From Candidatus Poseidoniaceae archaeon (GTDB taxonomy: Archaea > Thermoplasmatota > Poseidoniia > Poseidoniales > Poseidoniaceae), in the NCBI GenBank assembly GCA_028822845.1, contig JAPKCS010000002.1, positions 1 through 64,000 of the forward strand: DNA of 64,000 nucleotides, in the 5' to 3' direction. A program made the translations under genes and the position numbers. The notes under the pieces are model-generated. The model had not been told where the DNA came from and made no database searches. It saw nothing but the letters and a program-made list of their open reading frames with translations. This document shows, in pieces, positions 34,478-43,490 of this stretch (position 1 is the stretch's first letter; every line of letters starts with the position of its first letter).

Positions 34478-35209
34478 TCAGGGTAAGTACAACCCACCGT
34501 TTACATGCAGCACAGCACCGGTGATGTAGTTTGAATCCGGACCGACTAAGAACGATATTGTGTTTGCCATGTCTTCAGGACTGCCTACCCTTTTGAGTGG
34601 GACCTCTTGTTCACGTTGCTGTCGCTTTTCGCTCGAATCCCCTGCTAAGATGTCGGTGTCAACAAATCCTGGAGCGAGCACATTGACTCGTTTTCCTTCT
34701 GGGCCAACCGCTTGCGCCAACGAGCGAGCCCATGTGGACAAAGCCGCTTTTGATGCAGCATAGTCCGCTCCATGAGGTGAACCGCGAGTACCAAGTTGAG
34801 AGCCAACGACAACCATTCGAGCATTGCTGGTAAGGTGGGGCTGAACGGCTTTCCATACGGCGACAGCTCCCTCGAAATTGACCGCCATTGTCCGACGCAA
34901 ATTATCCATCGACATATCGGTGGCTGAAATGCGATCATAGGTGCCGTGGTTCAACACCAGCGCATCGATTCCCCGTGCCATCCAGGGGTGAATCCCCAAC
35001 AAACCGACTTCGCCACCGTCTGAACAATCGACCTTGACGGCGAGTGCATCGTCGCCTCGTTCACGGATTTCATCGACCACCATTTCGGCAGGTTTGGACG
35101 AGAGGTTGTAGGTGAGGAGGACATCATATCCATCAGCGGCAAGGCGTTTGGCGGTAGCGGCTCCAATGCCACGCCCCCCTCCGGTGATCAACGCCACAGG
35201 TCTGGACAT
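34478..35209 (-). CDS. Short-chain dehydrogenase/reductase, FabG-like
   Basis: 243 residues with a classical SDR fold: NAD(P)-binding TGGGRGIG near the N-terminus, NHGTYD in the position of the NNAG motif, a catalytic Ser (VVVGSQLG), the YAASK pair and PGFVDTD after the catalytic site. The best match is 3-oxoacyl-ACP-reductase-type enzymes, but the substrate cannot be read from sequence. The ATG at 35209 was chosen because the Rossmann strand starts right after it (PVALITGGG). It is divergent from the PGF-CTERM microprotein gene. Confidence 0.85.
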   Translation of the reverse strand: MSRPVALITGGGRGIGAATAKRLAADGYDVLLTYNLSSKPAEMVVDEIRERGDDALAVKVDCSDGGEVGLLGIHPWMARGIDALVLNHGTYDRISATDMSMDNLRRTMAVNFEGAVAVWKAVQPHLTSNARMVVVGSQLGTRGSPHGADYAASKAALSTWARSLAQAVGPEGKRVNVLAPGFVDTDILAGDSSEKRQQREQEVPLKRVGSPEDMANTISFLVGPDSNYITGAVLHVNGGLYLP

Positions 35210-35307
35210 GCCCTTGCGTCGAGGTTGCTGGTGATAATTACGACCCATGTGCGGACCAATTCAATTTTTCCAAAATCAATGACGAAGGATTACAACCGGG
35301 TCAAAGG

Positions 35308-35323
35308 AGAGATACATATCTCT
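35308..35323. promoter_or_regulatory. 16-bp palindrome containing a TATA-like box
   Basis: AGAGAT-ACAT-ATCTCT is a perfect palindrome with a TATA-like core (atacatat), about 25 bp before the ATG at 35342. Its position fits a core promoter for a near-leaderless mRNA. The symmetry also suits a homodimeric repressor that would block TBP. Confidence 0.5.
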
Positions 35324-35341
35324 AGAATTCGTAATGGAGAC

Positions 35342-35515
35342 ATGTTCATGATCGGCGAAGATCTTGAAACCACGGAAGACTGGAACGCAGTTCGATTGGC
35401 AAAGGGCATGGCTTACGCTGACGAGAACCCTGAAGTCGTGCTTCCTGGATTTACGGCAGCACTCGGTATCATCTCGATGCTCGGTGCAGCACTCCTTGTT
35501 CGCAAGAACGAGTGA
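35342..35515 (+). CDS. PGF-CTERM microprotein (57 aa)
   Basis: The start at 35342 (MFMIGEDL) was chosen because a TATA-like palindrome lies about 25 bp upstream; the ORF track begins 39 codons earlier in non-conserved sequence. The first 30 residues are polar and acidic. The last 25 are a PGF motif, a hydrophobic helix (TAALGIISMLGAALLV) and a basic RKNE tail, which is the archaeosortase-type PGF-CTERM sorting signal. There is almost no ectodomain and no N-terminal signal peptide, which is odd for a sorted substrate. Its function is unknown. No archaeosortase gene is in this window. Confidence 0.68.
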   Translation: MFMIGEDLETTEDWNAVRLAKGMAYADENPEVVLPGFTAALGIISMLGAALLVRKNE

Positions 35516-35609
35516 ACCCGTTTTACGGTGAACACACTGAGGCGCGTTGGCCTTGTGAAAGCAGGGTCAACGTGCTTCGGTTACAACGAGCACTGCAGAG
35601 AGGCTGGGT

Positions 35610-35990
35610 TCACTCTTCGAGGAATTGAGCGAGTTGTGGTGCCTGCCAGCCTTCAGGCTTGAGCACCTTTCCGTCTTCTCTGCGGATGACCTTTCCATCA
35701 ACCAATTTCGCCATGTTTGAACGGTGGACTTCGTTAAATGCATCATCATAGATGTGTTGCATGCCGTGATTGATGACGGTACCAGCAAGAATGTAACCGA
35801 TATCAGCAAGCGCATCGAGCACTTCGACCATGTCGCCTGCACGTGCAGCCTCTGCATACTCTTCGACTTCTTCACGCAACAATTTGATTCGTAGTTCAAT
35901 CATTTCTTCCGTGCCGAGTCCTGGACGATCGAGCTTAGGGATGTCAAAGGCTTCATTGAATTCGAGCAGCGATGTGACCATTGGGTTCAT
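35610..35990 (-). CDS. All-alpha NTP pyrophosphohydrolase (MazG/HisE-like)
   Basis: 126 residues. The metal-binding pattern of the all-alpha NTP-PPase superfamily is present: LREEVEEYAEA (ExxE) followed by EVLDALADIGYI (ExxD). The C-terminus, EVHRSNMAKLVDGKVIRREDGKVLKPEGW in parts (SNMAKLVDGKV, REDGKVLKPEGW), is typical of the phosphoribosyl-ATP-pyrophosphohydrolase-like subgroup. It probably removes pyrophosphate from non-canonical or damaged NTPs. It lies 52 bp after ubiA on the same strand. Confidence 0.85.
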   Translation of the reverse strand: MNPMVTSLLEFNEAFDIPKLDRPGLGTEEMIELRIKLLREEVEEYAEAARAGDMVEVLDALADIGYILAGTVINHGMQHIYDDAFNEVHRSNMAKLVDGKVIRREDGKVLKPEGWQAPQLAQFLEE

Positions 35991-36042
35991 GCATTGCCCT
36001 CAGTGCGCTCGGCCCTTGAACGTTGCAGGGTGGGTTGTTGAA

Positions 36043-36951
36043 TCAAACCATGGCTTGAGTTGGTTCCATTAGCATCACTGCCACGAGCAGAACCCACCCA
36101 GTCAACATGGATGTACGAAACAGTGTGGTTTGGAAATCATTCCACTGGAGGCGACGTTGGATGACGACGATGTTGATGATGGCCATTGCACCTGCTGCAA
36201 CCAGGAAGAAAGGCTCTGACATCGGATTGGCTATGGCGAAGCATGCAAACCAGCCAAACGTGAGTTGAATCGATGTGCGAGTCGTGACCTCATCGCCAAA
36301 CTGTGAGGGAAATGAATGGATGCCATTTTCCTTGTCACTTTTAGCGTCCATTCGTGCGTAATTTAGATCGAAGGCTGCAATCCAAAGGGCAACCCCGAGT
36401 GCGATGAAAAAGACCGCCGGATACCACCCTGTGCCCGTAATCGCACTCCATCCAAGGGAGTCTGCGGCGACTGCAATCCAAGCCCCGGCGGGAGCCAGTC
36501 CCAGGCAGAGGCCAAGCCAGAAATGGCACAACCAGGTGTAGCGCTTCAGGTAGGGGTAGACGACAAAAACCACAACGGGGAGCCAGGCCATCATCAATGC
36601 AACTTCATTGAGCATGCCCGCGCTCACCAGCAGCATACAGAGGAACACACCACAGAGGGTCCATGCGGTCTTCATTGACATCGATCCCGAAGCGAGATGA
36701 CGCCCGGCTGTCCGGGGATTCTCGGCGTCTACTTCTCTGTCGATGATGCGGTTTAGACCCATGGCAAGTCCACGGGCACCAACGGCTGCAATGAGGATCC
36801 AAGCAAGGTCTGGAGCAATCCAGTCAAACATGCCGCTTTGTTGGTCTGCGACGAATTCGTTGTGGGCGAGAATGTAACCAATCAGGACAAAGGGCAACGA
36901 GAAGAGGGTGTGTTCTATTTTGATGAAAGAAAGAACCTGTTTGATGTCCAT
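36043..36951 (-). CDS. ubiA: UbiA-family prenyltransferase
   Basis: Integral membrane enzyme of about 9 helices that attaches an isoprenoid chain to an aromatic acceptor. The two Mg/pyrophosphate motifs are present: NRIIDREVDAENPRT (NxxxDxxxD) and DLNYARMDAKSD (YxxxDxxxD). The ATG at 36951 overlaps the stop of the ubiD gene (TAATG), so the pair is translationally coupled, which argues for quinone synthesis rather than ether lipid synthesis. The ORF track starts 12 codons earlier inside ubiD. Confidence 0.92.
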   Translation of the reverse strand: MDIKQVLSFIKIEHTLFSLPFVLIGYILAHNEFVADQQSGMFDWIAPDLAWILIAAVGARGLAMGLNRIIDREVDAENPRTAGRHLASGSMSMKTAWTLCGVFLCMLLVSAGMLNEVALMMAWLPVVVFVVYPYLKRYTWLCHFWLGLCLGLAPAGAWIAVAADSLGWSAITGTGWYPAVFFIALGVALWIAAFDLNYARMDAKSDKENGIHSFPSQFGDEVTTRTSIQLTFGWFACFAIANPMSEPFFLVAAGAMAIINIVVIQRRLQWNDFQTTLFRTSMLTGWVLLVAVMLMEPTQAMV

Positions 36952-38936
36952 TAAGCCTTGCCTCCAAAGGAAAGATGCGCTGGCCATTGGTACTTAGCAA
37001 GTTCCGGATGTTTAGCGACCTTTTCCAAGGTTTCCTGACTGTGGAGGGTGATTGAGGGCCATCGGCGGACGCCATGTTTCTTTGACGGTATCGGCGTTGT
37101 CGCATCCCAACACAGTCGCGCTCGCTTGTTATCGAACGAGAGGCCACGTCCGACGTCGAAACGGGAGGTCAGCTGCCAGAGCAAGCGTCTGCGGGCTTTC
37201 TCACAGTGAAGGTCAAGATCATTGTTTGTGATGAAAAGCCATCGGAGCGAAGATTCGGAGTCCAATTGCCAAATCGATTTTTTCAATTGGAGAATTGTCT
37301 TCTTCCTTTTTGATTCTGCCCGGTCATTCGAGGTCTCTGACCCTTCCTCAGGTGTTGGCGACCCTTCGATGTCCACGGTGACAACCATGATGCTCCCTCG
37401 TAACATTCGTGCGTCTGCGACCCCCTCCATCGAGAGAACATCTTCGAGTTGATCGAATGAAGGAGGCTCAATTCCTCCTTGTCGCCATGCAGGCGTGAAC
37501 TGACTGTATGACCCCTCAAGGGGTGGTTGCGGAGACCGGGGGTCACTCGCAGGCAATGAAGTGGCATCGATCAGCAGTTTGCTGTGGACGTTTTCATACG
37601 GACTTGCGGCCTCAAGGGAATCGGCAACCATCCCGTCGAGAACGATGATATCGGTTGCGATGTCCACTTTTCGATTGAGGGCATCCAACAAAGCATCGAG
37701 GTCTTTCGGATCTTGCTTTTCATCGACTGCTATGATGGTTTTTAGGAACATCATTTGGCCCGCCCCGAGCAAACCAATTGCGGTCTTTCGACCTTGGCGA
37801 GGGTAACGCTGTTTTGAAGCCACAACTGCGAGGTTGTGAAACCCTGTCTCCATTGGGAGATGAACGCTCTTGACGTCACGGTGCTGGAAATTGAGAACCG
37901 GCGAGAATTGCTGCCCAATTGCTTCACCAAGGTGACCGTCCTCCATAGGTGGAAGTCCAACAATGGTCGCAGCGAGCATGGCATCTTTGCGGCACGTGAT
38001 TGCCGTTACATGCATCACTGGGTATTGGCCGGTCAATGAATAAAATCCAAAATGGTCTCCAAATGGGCCTTCGAGCCGAGTTTTTCCTGGAATGCAATAG
38101 CCTTCAATGATGATGTCAGCTTCTGCGGGCACCATGAGGTCCTGAGTCAGTGCTTTGGTGATCGGTAATGATTTCCTGCCGAGGATACCAGCAAATTGGT
38201 ATTCTGTGAGGTTGTCTGGTAAAGGGGAAATTGCTGCAAAGATGAGTTCTGGTGGGCCCCCCATGCAAATTGCCACTGGCATTCGTACTTCTTTTCCGGA
38301 GGCCTCAGCTGCTGCTGCGTGTTCGGCACCGTGTTTGTGAATTTGCCAGTGCAAGCCGATTTCCTTCGGACCGAACACTTGTGCCCGGTACATACCGAGG
38401 TTGTGTTCTCCATTCTTTGGGTTCTTTGTGACCACCAATGGAAGGGTGACGAATGGGCCACCATCTTTTGGCCATGTCGTCGGGATTGGGAGGCGGGTCA
38501 AATCAGTTGGCAGACGAATTCGTTGTGCATTGCCCTTTCGCTTCTTTTTGGGCGGCATGGCCAATGCATCTCGGAGCAAGGGCAACGCTTTCCATGGCTT
38601 CCGCATGAAGAGACCGATGTCTGGTTTCATCATAGCAACCATTCGATCACCAACCTCTGTTGGATGGCTGGCCCCAAGCGCTCGCATTGTCCTGTCTTGA
38701 CCTCCAAACAGGTTCATCGCTAGTGGGATCGAGCTGATGGTCCCGTCAGGCAAGCGTGGTTGTTCGAAGACAACAGCAGGACCGTCATTTTTGACCAACA
38801 AGTCTGCGATGGCTCCCGCTTCGAATTTGACATCAACTGGCCTATCGATGCGCAGCACCTCCCCTCGTTGCTCGAGATGCTCGAGCCACCGCTTGGAAGT
38901 TCGCCAGGCCACGAAGATGCGTAGGGTGGCCTTCAT
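36951..38936 (-). CDS. ubiD: UbiD-family decarboxylase
   Basis: Prenylated-FMN-dependent decarboxylase, probably acting on the prenylated aromatic acid made by UbiA. The family start is visible as WLEHLEQRGEVLRIDRPVD, followed by PAVVFEQP, AEADIIIEGYCIPGKTRLEGPFGDH in parts (EGYCIP, EGPFGDHFGFY) with the conserved Glu, and VHLPMETGFHNLAVV. The protein is longer than the usual ~490-600 residues. The C-terminal 120-residue extension follows a Lys-rich linker that contains one dispersed CAATTG repeat. The start at 38936 is preferred to 39008; no strong SD is seen. No UbiX gene is nearby. Confidence 0.92.
   Translation of the reverse strand: MKATLRIFVAWRTSKRWLEHLEQRGEVLRIDRPVDVKFEAGAIADLLVKNDGPAVVFEQPRLPDGTISSIPLAMNLFGGQDRTMRALGASHPTEVGDRMVAMMKPDIGLFMRKPWKALPLLRDALAMPPKKKRKGNAQRIRLPTDLTRLPIPTTWPKDGGPFVTLPLVVTKNPKNGEHNLGMYRAQVFGPKEIGLHWQIHKHGAEHAAAAEASGKEVRMPVAICMGGPPELIFAAISPLPDNLTEYQFAGILGRKSLPITKALTQDLMVPAEADIIIEGYCIPGKTRLEGPFGDHFGFYSLTGQYPVMHVTAITCRKDAMLAATIVGLPPMEDGHLGEAIGQQFSPVLNFQHRDVKSVHLPMETGFHNLAVVASKQRYPRQGRKTAIGLLGAGQMMFLKTIIAVDEKQDPKDLDALLDALNRKVDIATDIIVLDGMVADSLEAASPYENVHSKLLIDATSLPASDPRSPQPPLEGSYSQFTPAWRQGGIEPPSFDQLEDVLSMEGVADARMLRGSIMVVTVDIEGSPTPEEGSETSNDRAESKRKKTILQLKKSIWQLDSESSLRWLFITNNDLDLHCEKARRRLLWQLTSRFDVGRGLSFDNKRARLCWDATTPIPSKKHGVRRWPSITLHSQETLEKVAKHPELAKYQWPAHLSFGGKA
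37258..37289 (-). repeat. Dispersed paired-CAATTG repeat, copy 4 (inside ubiD linker)
   Basis: On the coding strand: CAATTGAAAAAATCGATT, then GCAATTGGACTC; block spacing is 21 bp. It lies at the junction between the UbiD core and its C-terminal extension, a linker position like copy 2. Confidence 0.6.
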
Positions 38937-39008
38937 TTGAACCGTCGTATTTCTGCTAAGGATTTTTTTAGAACAGGTCGGGGGCCTGATACATGCATTG
39001 ATAGGCAC

Positions 39009-39500
39009 ATGGTCGTGTTACGAGGTATGCTTAGGGGACTTTTCGCACTTACTTGCCTGGTGCTCATGTCAACTTCTGTTGCCGGAGTCACTGCTACAGA
39101 TGAATCTGATGTCATCATCACTGTGGACAGCACAACCTTGCGGTTCAGTCCTTCTGAAATCACCCTCACAGAGGGCCAAGCCGTCCGCTTCATGTGGAGC
39201 GGCCAAGCCTTACCCCACAACGCCGTCGCAGATGATGGCTTGTTTGAATCGGGTGAACCGGCCCGAGATGTCGATTACAGGTTTGTGTTCGAAGTTGGCA
39301 CTGCAGGCACGCACACCTTCGTCTGTGAACCGCATGAAAGCGTCGGCATGGTCGGTACGATCACCGTCGAAGCAGCCCCTGTTGAGGTTGTTGAAGAAAT
39401 CGAGGAGCCACCCGTCGAAGAAACTCCTTCATTGTCCTTCATGAGCAGCATAATTGTGACCGCCTTCGCAGCAGTGTTTGCTTCTCGTCGCACCGAATAA
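39009..39500 (+). CDS. Exported cupredoxin (plastocyanin/halocyanin-like), membrane-anchored
   Basis: 163 residues. A signal peptide (LRGLFALTCLVLMSTSVAGV) precedes one cupredoxin domain. The copper ligands are placed as in type-1 sites: His in ALPHNAV, then Cys, His and Met in FVCEPHESVGM. An acidic Val/Glu/Pro linker leads to a short hydrophobic C-terminal helix ending in RR (SLSFMSSIIVTAFAAVFASRR), probably a membrane anchor or sorting tail. It is likely an electron carrier of the respiratory chain. The ATG at 39009 was preferred to 38937 because it opens the signal peptide; 39027 is another option. Confidence 0.85.
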   Translation: MVVLRGMLRGLFALTCLVLMSTSVAGVTATDESDVIITVDSTTLRFSPSEITLTEGQAVRFMWSGQALPHNAVADDGLFESGEPARDVDYRFVFEVGTAGTHTFVCEPHESVGMVGTITVEAAPVEVVEEIEEPPVEETPSLSFMSSIIVTAFAAVFASRRTE

Positions 39501-39552
39501 AGCAAGCGAACCAACCGTTTGCTTCATGGGCTTCCCCCAACTCAAGGATACC

Positions 39553-40791
39553 ATGGGCGAAGCAGCGCAACAGTGCGATGTCTTGGTCATCGGTGCCGGT
39601 CCAGGGGGCGGTTCCGCTGGCTTGCATGCCGCAAGGGCCGGTTTGAAGACAATTATCGTCGAAGCCGATCCAGAAGTCGGAACCCCGGTTCACTGCGGTG
39701 AATGCCTCAGCCATTTGGCTGTGGAAAACCTCGATCTTGAAATTCCAGATCATGTCAAAGCGCTCGATGTTACGGGTATTCGTGTGATCTTTCCAGACGG
39801 CACAGAGAAACTGTTAACTGAAAAGGGCTATGTGTTGGAAAAGCACCTTTTTGAACGTTGGTTGTGCGATGAAGCAGGAAAAGAAGGGGCCACACTTCTC
39901 CTTCACCATCGCGTGACCTCCATGGAGCGAGTTTTGAATAGCGAAAATCAATTTTCATATTGGAAAATTGATGGGAAAGGAGACGGCTTCCCTATCGAAT
40001 GCAAAGCGGTGATTGATGCATCAGGCGTTTCAGGTGCAGCATCAAAACTTCTTGATATGGGCACAGAGGTCGAAGTTATTGCAGGATTCCAGTATGAGAT
40101 GTTGGATGTCCCAAACGACGGCTACCTTGATTTCTATCTGTGGCCAAAATACTCCCCTCATGGCTATGTTTGGATGATTCCAAAAGCGGGTGGCAGAGCA
40201 AACGTAGGCTTGGTCACCACCGATAAACGAGGTGCCATCAAGTACCTCAACTCCTTCATCGAAGACACCTACTTGGACGGGAAACCAACCGTCAATCCGC
40301 CATGGCGTGCGAATGGTGTCAAAGTACGACCCTTTGGTGGTACGATTCCGATCTCTGGACCGCGTTCTCGCACAGTTGCAGACGGTGTGATCCTTGTTGG
40401 CGACGCAGCTGGATTTACCTCGCCGCTGTTCGAAGGTGGCTCTCATTTGGCCCTCTGGTCTGGTCGGGAAGCAGCTCAAACAATTGCCAAAGCGCTTTCA
40501 GAAGGCAACATGTCAGAAAAACGCCTCTTAGCCTATCAACGAGCATGGAAGAAACGCTTCCCACCGTACCATAAAATTCTCAAAGGTAAAACTGCACTGT
40601 ATGATTTGACCGATGAAGAAATGTCAGTGATGGCGAAATGCCTTCCAGAGGAACTTGGCAACATGACGCCTCTGCAAAAAATCGGTATTGGTCTGAAAAT
40701 ACTGGTTCGCAAACCGATCCTCCTCACCAAACGAGTGATTCCTGTTCTCCTTTCCTTCGGTTATTCTCGAGCCAAGCATTTCGGCTGGTGA
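39553..40791 (+). CDS. Geranylgeranyl reductase family flavoprotein (archaeal lipid saturation)
   Basis: FAD enzyme that saturates double bonds of geranylgeranyl chains, most likely in archaeal ether lipids and possibly also in quinone tails. An FAD-binding GxGxxG motif (VIGAGPGGGSAGLHAA) and the CGEC motif near residue 50 are present, with GDAAGFTSPLFEGG in the second FAD region. The start at 39553 is preceded by AAGGAT; the ATG at 39526 is an alternative. A dispersed CAATTG repeat lies in a variable segment after residue 125. The gene is 53 bp after the cupredoxin and 19 bp before ccmF. Confidence 0.88.
   Translation: MGEAAQQCDVLVIGAGPGGGSAGLHAARAGLKTIIVEADPEVGTPVHCGECLSHLAVENLDLEIPDHVKALDVTGIRVIFPDGTEKLLTEKGYVLEKHLFERWLCDEAGKEGATLLLHHRVTSMERVLNSENQFSYWKIDGKGDGFPIECKAVIDASGVSGAASKLLDMGTEVEVIAGFQYEMLDVPNDGYLDFYLWPKYSPHGYVWMIPKAGGRANVGLVTTDKRGAIKYLNSFIEDTYLDGKPTVNPPWRANGVKVRPFGGTIPISGPRSRTVADGVILVGDAAGFTSPLFEGGSHLALWSGREAAQTIAKALSEGNMSEKRLLAYQRAWKKRFPPYHKILKGKTALYDLTDEEMSVMAKCLPEELGNMTPLQKIGIGLKILVRKPILLTKRVIPVLLSFGYSRAKHFGW
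39937..39968 (+). repeat. Dispersed paired-CAATTG repeat, copy 5 (inside geranylgeranyl reductase)
   Basis: GAAAATCAATTTTC, then ATATTGGAAAAT. The first CAATTG block is degenerate (aatagc), but the downstream AAAATC core and TTGGAAAAT end match at the same spacing. It sits in a variable surface segment (NSENQFSYWKIDG). Confidence 0.45.
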
Positions 40792-40810
40792 AAGGCGCTT
40801 TTACTTCGGA

Positions 40811-43420
40811 ATGTCCTTGAAGGATGCCCTTTGGTCTCACAGCATGTGGGGGGTAACATTGTGGCTGGCCATCATTGCGGCTGCCGTGTTGGTTTTTCGC
40901 CCTCTTATCCATGAACGTTCCAAAGCCTCATCTTTGGTGTTGCATGCTTTGCTCCTGGTTCCGTTCATAGCCCTTGCCAGTCGGTTTTTGGTCAACGACA
41001 CCAGCATCCAACACGTCGTTGCTTACGGAGGCGCTGCTCTCCCGCTAAAGTACCGATTTGCAGCCACATGGGCAGCCCGCGAAGGGCCTTTGCTGCTTTG
41101 GGTGGCTTGGATGACGATCTTGGCCTGGTTGTGGCATCGACCCATGGCCAATGAATCCGAAGCCACTCACACCCTTCGCCTCCGCCTTATTCACGGATTC
41201 AGCCTCTTGGTGCTTCTCAACGCTCAGACCCTTGATCCATTCAAGGCAGCCTCGCCTTACTTCGTGGGTCGCGGCCTGAATGAATTGCTTCAAACCGACC
41301 TCATGGTCATACACCCGCCTCTGATTTTCTTAGCCTATTCTTTTTGTTTGCACGCCAGCGCTATCGCCTTTTCTTCAATGTTCACCGATGCGAATGGAAT
41401 CAAAGATCGAATGCTGACGACCGTTCGCCCCGGTTTGTTTGTCGCCACCCTTGGCATTGGCCTTGGAGGGCTGTGGGCTTACCTCATCCTCGATTGGGGT
41501 GGCTATTGGGCCTGGGATCCTGTTGAGACGGGATCGTTCTTGCCATGGCTTGCGCTTGTTCTTCTTGCTCACCTCCGCACTCGACCGGGGAAGACAAGCG
41601 ATACAGCATGGATTGGAGGTGGGCTCGCTGCGGGTGGATTGGCGTTATTTGCCACCCTCGTCACACGTGCTGGTGGCGTTTGGGCTTCATCTGTTCACAC
41701 CTTTGTCGCATCGGACGAGGGGACCGCTCCAACGGATGCCTTCTCACGTATGGTGCTGCTGAAAAACGATACCTTTGCCGGCGTTGAAGTGATGTCATAC
41801 CTGATTCTTTTGCTGCTCTTTGTCGGTCTCTGGGTCCAGCACCAACGAGCACGGGGTTCAACCGAACCGTCCATGCGAGGGGCTTGGCTGTTTGTACTTC
41901 CGTTGGTCGGTGCCACAATCGGTATGCTTGGTAGCCTTGGAGATGGGACCTCAATTCTTCCAGGGTCTGATGTTTATGCCTTCCTTCCGAGTGCAGCTTT
42001 CCCATTGTTGCTTTTGCTTCCTCTCACAGTGGATGTATTCACTCGGCAACGTACGCCAATCGAGGTGAAAGGTGGCTGGAGTTATCAGTCGATGATTCAA
42101 AAAACGGCTCAGTCGGCATCCTCACAATCTGTCGTGACCTTGTTCAGCCTCCTGCTGTTCTTTGTCGGCATCACGTTGTTGTCTGAAAATGTATTCTTCG
42201 GAGCACTTGCGCTGTTGTTCTTCACGCCTCTCTTCTTTGCTCCCGATGCCACCAAGGCTTGGCCGTGGGCTGCTGCAGGTGTTATGCTGAGCCTCTCGGG
42301 TGCATGGGCTGAGTTGGTGACTGTGCTCACTGCAGGTGTCACCATGCTCTTGTTCGTAGCCCCATGGCTGTTCGCTTCAGAAACCGAGACGAAATCAAAA
42401 TCATTTTCGTTGTTCGAAAGAAAAAACCAGATGCAGATTGCTCTTTGGGCATCCGTTGTTCTGGTTGGCATGTACCTTGTCTTGACCCTCGTGTTGCTTT
42501 TGGCCAGCATCGATGCGGTGAATTTTGACGCCCACGAAGTCTATGGCACACCGTTCATTCTTGCCTTTGCTTCTGCAATGGTGGTTTACACCGGACGCAA
42601 GGGCGATTCGGTACGGACCGCATGGCTCGTTCTTGGCACCCTCGTCGTCTCCTTTGTTCTCGCCATCTGGCAACCTGAAGCGTTTGGCATGGATGCAGAT
42701 ACAACCGTGTCCTCTCTGATTGTGCGTGGGACCTTGGCTTGGTTGATGTTGCCAATGCTGTTCGTAATCGTGCTTCCTTTGATTCGAGAGGTCCATGGCC
42801 AGCGAACTCGGAAATCAAAGCAGCCTCTATGGCGTCGAATTCCCTTTGGGGCCCACGTGGTCCACATCGGCCTTGTGTTGCTGTTGATCGGGCACGTCTA
42901 CACCACCGTTCTCGTCGACCGAGGGGATGCAAGTCATCGCATCACCATGATTCGCGATGAAGTGGTTATTGACGGTAATTACGGCTATGAATTCAATGGT
43001 CTTCGCTTCCAGTCTGATGATCTTGAGGTTGGCGACGGCTATGTGGGGGTTCAAATCACCGTGTATGAGCTTGAAAATGGTGCAATTGGGGACAGAATCG
43101 GTGAAGTGGAACCCGGTATGATTCGGTTCGACACAACGGCCACCGCTCGCTCTGAAGTCGATACCTTGACGCGTTGGAGCGGCGACATTGTGTTCATTTT
43201 TGATGGAAGCCAAGCCGCTGGTCTGATGACTCAAGCGGTTGAAGGCGGCGAAGCTTCGGTTCAGACCGTGCGCGTGACCGTCTACGACCTGCCTGCTTCG
43301 CATTCGGTGTGGCTCGGCTGGACGACGATGCTCATCGGTATGGCGATTGTTGTGGCGGGGGATGTCAGCAAAAACAAGAGCCTGCGCCAATATTCTACTG
43401 AATCTAATGCCGAAGAGTAA
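40811..43420 (+). CDS. ccmF: Cytochrome c biogenesis protein CcmF (heme lyase subunit)
   Basis: Polytopic membrane protein (about 14-15 helices) that ligates heme to apocytochrome c in system I maturation. The heme-handling WWD motif is clear as WGGYWAWDPVE, and the family segments WAAREGPLLLWVAWM and DLMVIHPPLIFLAYS are present. At 869 residues it is longer than E. coli CcmF (about 650), with an extended C-terminal extracytoplasmic region before the last helix. It follows the geranylgeranyl reductase by 19 bp. Other ccm genes are not in the window, so they must be encoded elsewhere. Confidence 0.93.
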   Translation: MSLKDALWSHSMWGVTLWLAIIAAAVLVFRPLIHERSKASSLVLHALLLVPFIALASRFLVNDTSIQHVVAYGGAALPLKYRFAATWAAREGPLLLWVAWMTILAWLWHRPMANESEATHTLRLRLIHGFSLLVLLNAQTLDPFKAASPYFVGRGLNELLQTDLMVIHPPLIFLAYSFCLHASAIAFSSMFTDANGIKDRMLTTVRPGLFVATLGIGLGGLWAYLILDWGGYWAWDPVETGSFLPWLALVLLAHLRTRPGKTSDTAWIGGGLAAGGLALFATLVTRAGGVWASSVHTFVASDEGTAPTDAFSRMVLLKNDTFAGVEVMSYLILLLLFVGLWVQHQRARGSTEPSMRGAWLFVLPLVGATIGMLGSLGDGTSILPGSDVYAFLPSAAFPLLLLLPLTVDVFTRQRTPIEVKGGWSYQSMIQKTAQSASSQSVVTLFSLLLFFVGITLLSENVFFGALALLFFTPLFFAPDATKAWPWAAAGVMLSLSGAWAELVTVLTAGVTMLLFVAPWLFASETETKSKSFSLFERKNQMQIALWASVVLVGMYLVLTLVLLLASIDAVNFDAHEVYGTPFILAFASAMVVYTGRKGDSVRTAWLVLGTLVVSFVLAIWQPEAFGMDADTTVSSLIVRGTLAWLMLPMLFVIVLPLIREVHGQRTRKSKQPLWRRIPFGAHVVHIGLVLLLIGHVYTTVLVDRGDASHRITMIRDEVVIDGNYGYEFNGLRFQSDDLEVGDGYVGVQITVYELENGAIGDRIGEVEPGMIRFDTTATARSEVDTLTRWSGDIVFIFDGSQAAGLMTQAVEGGEASVQTVRVTVYDLPASHSVWLGWTTMLIGMAIVVAGDVSKNKSLRQYSTESNAEE

Positions 43421-43490
43421 GCCAAGGCCTCTCCAATGGAATTATCAAGGGGGCGACGGTCGCCGGACTACCCGAAAGGGAGGTATTACC

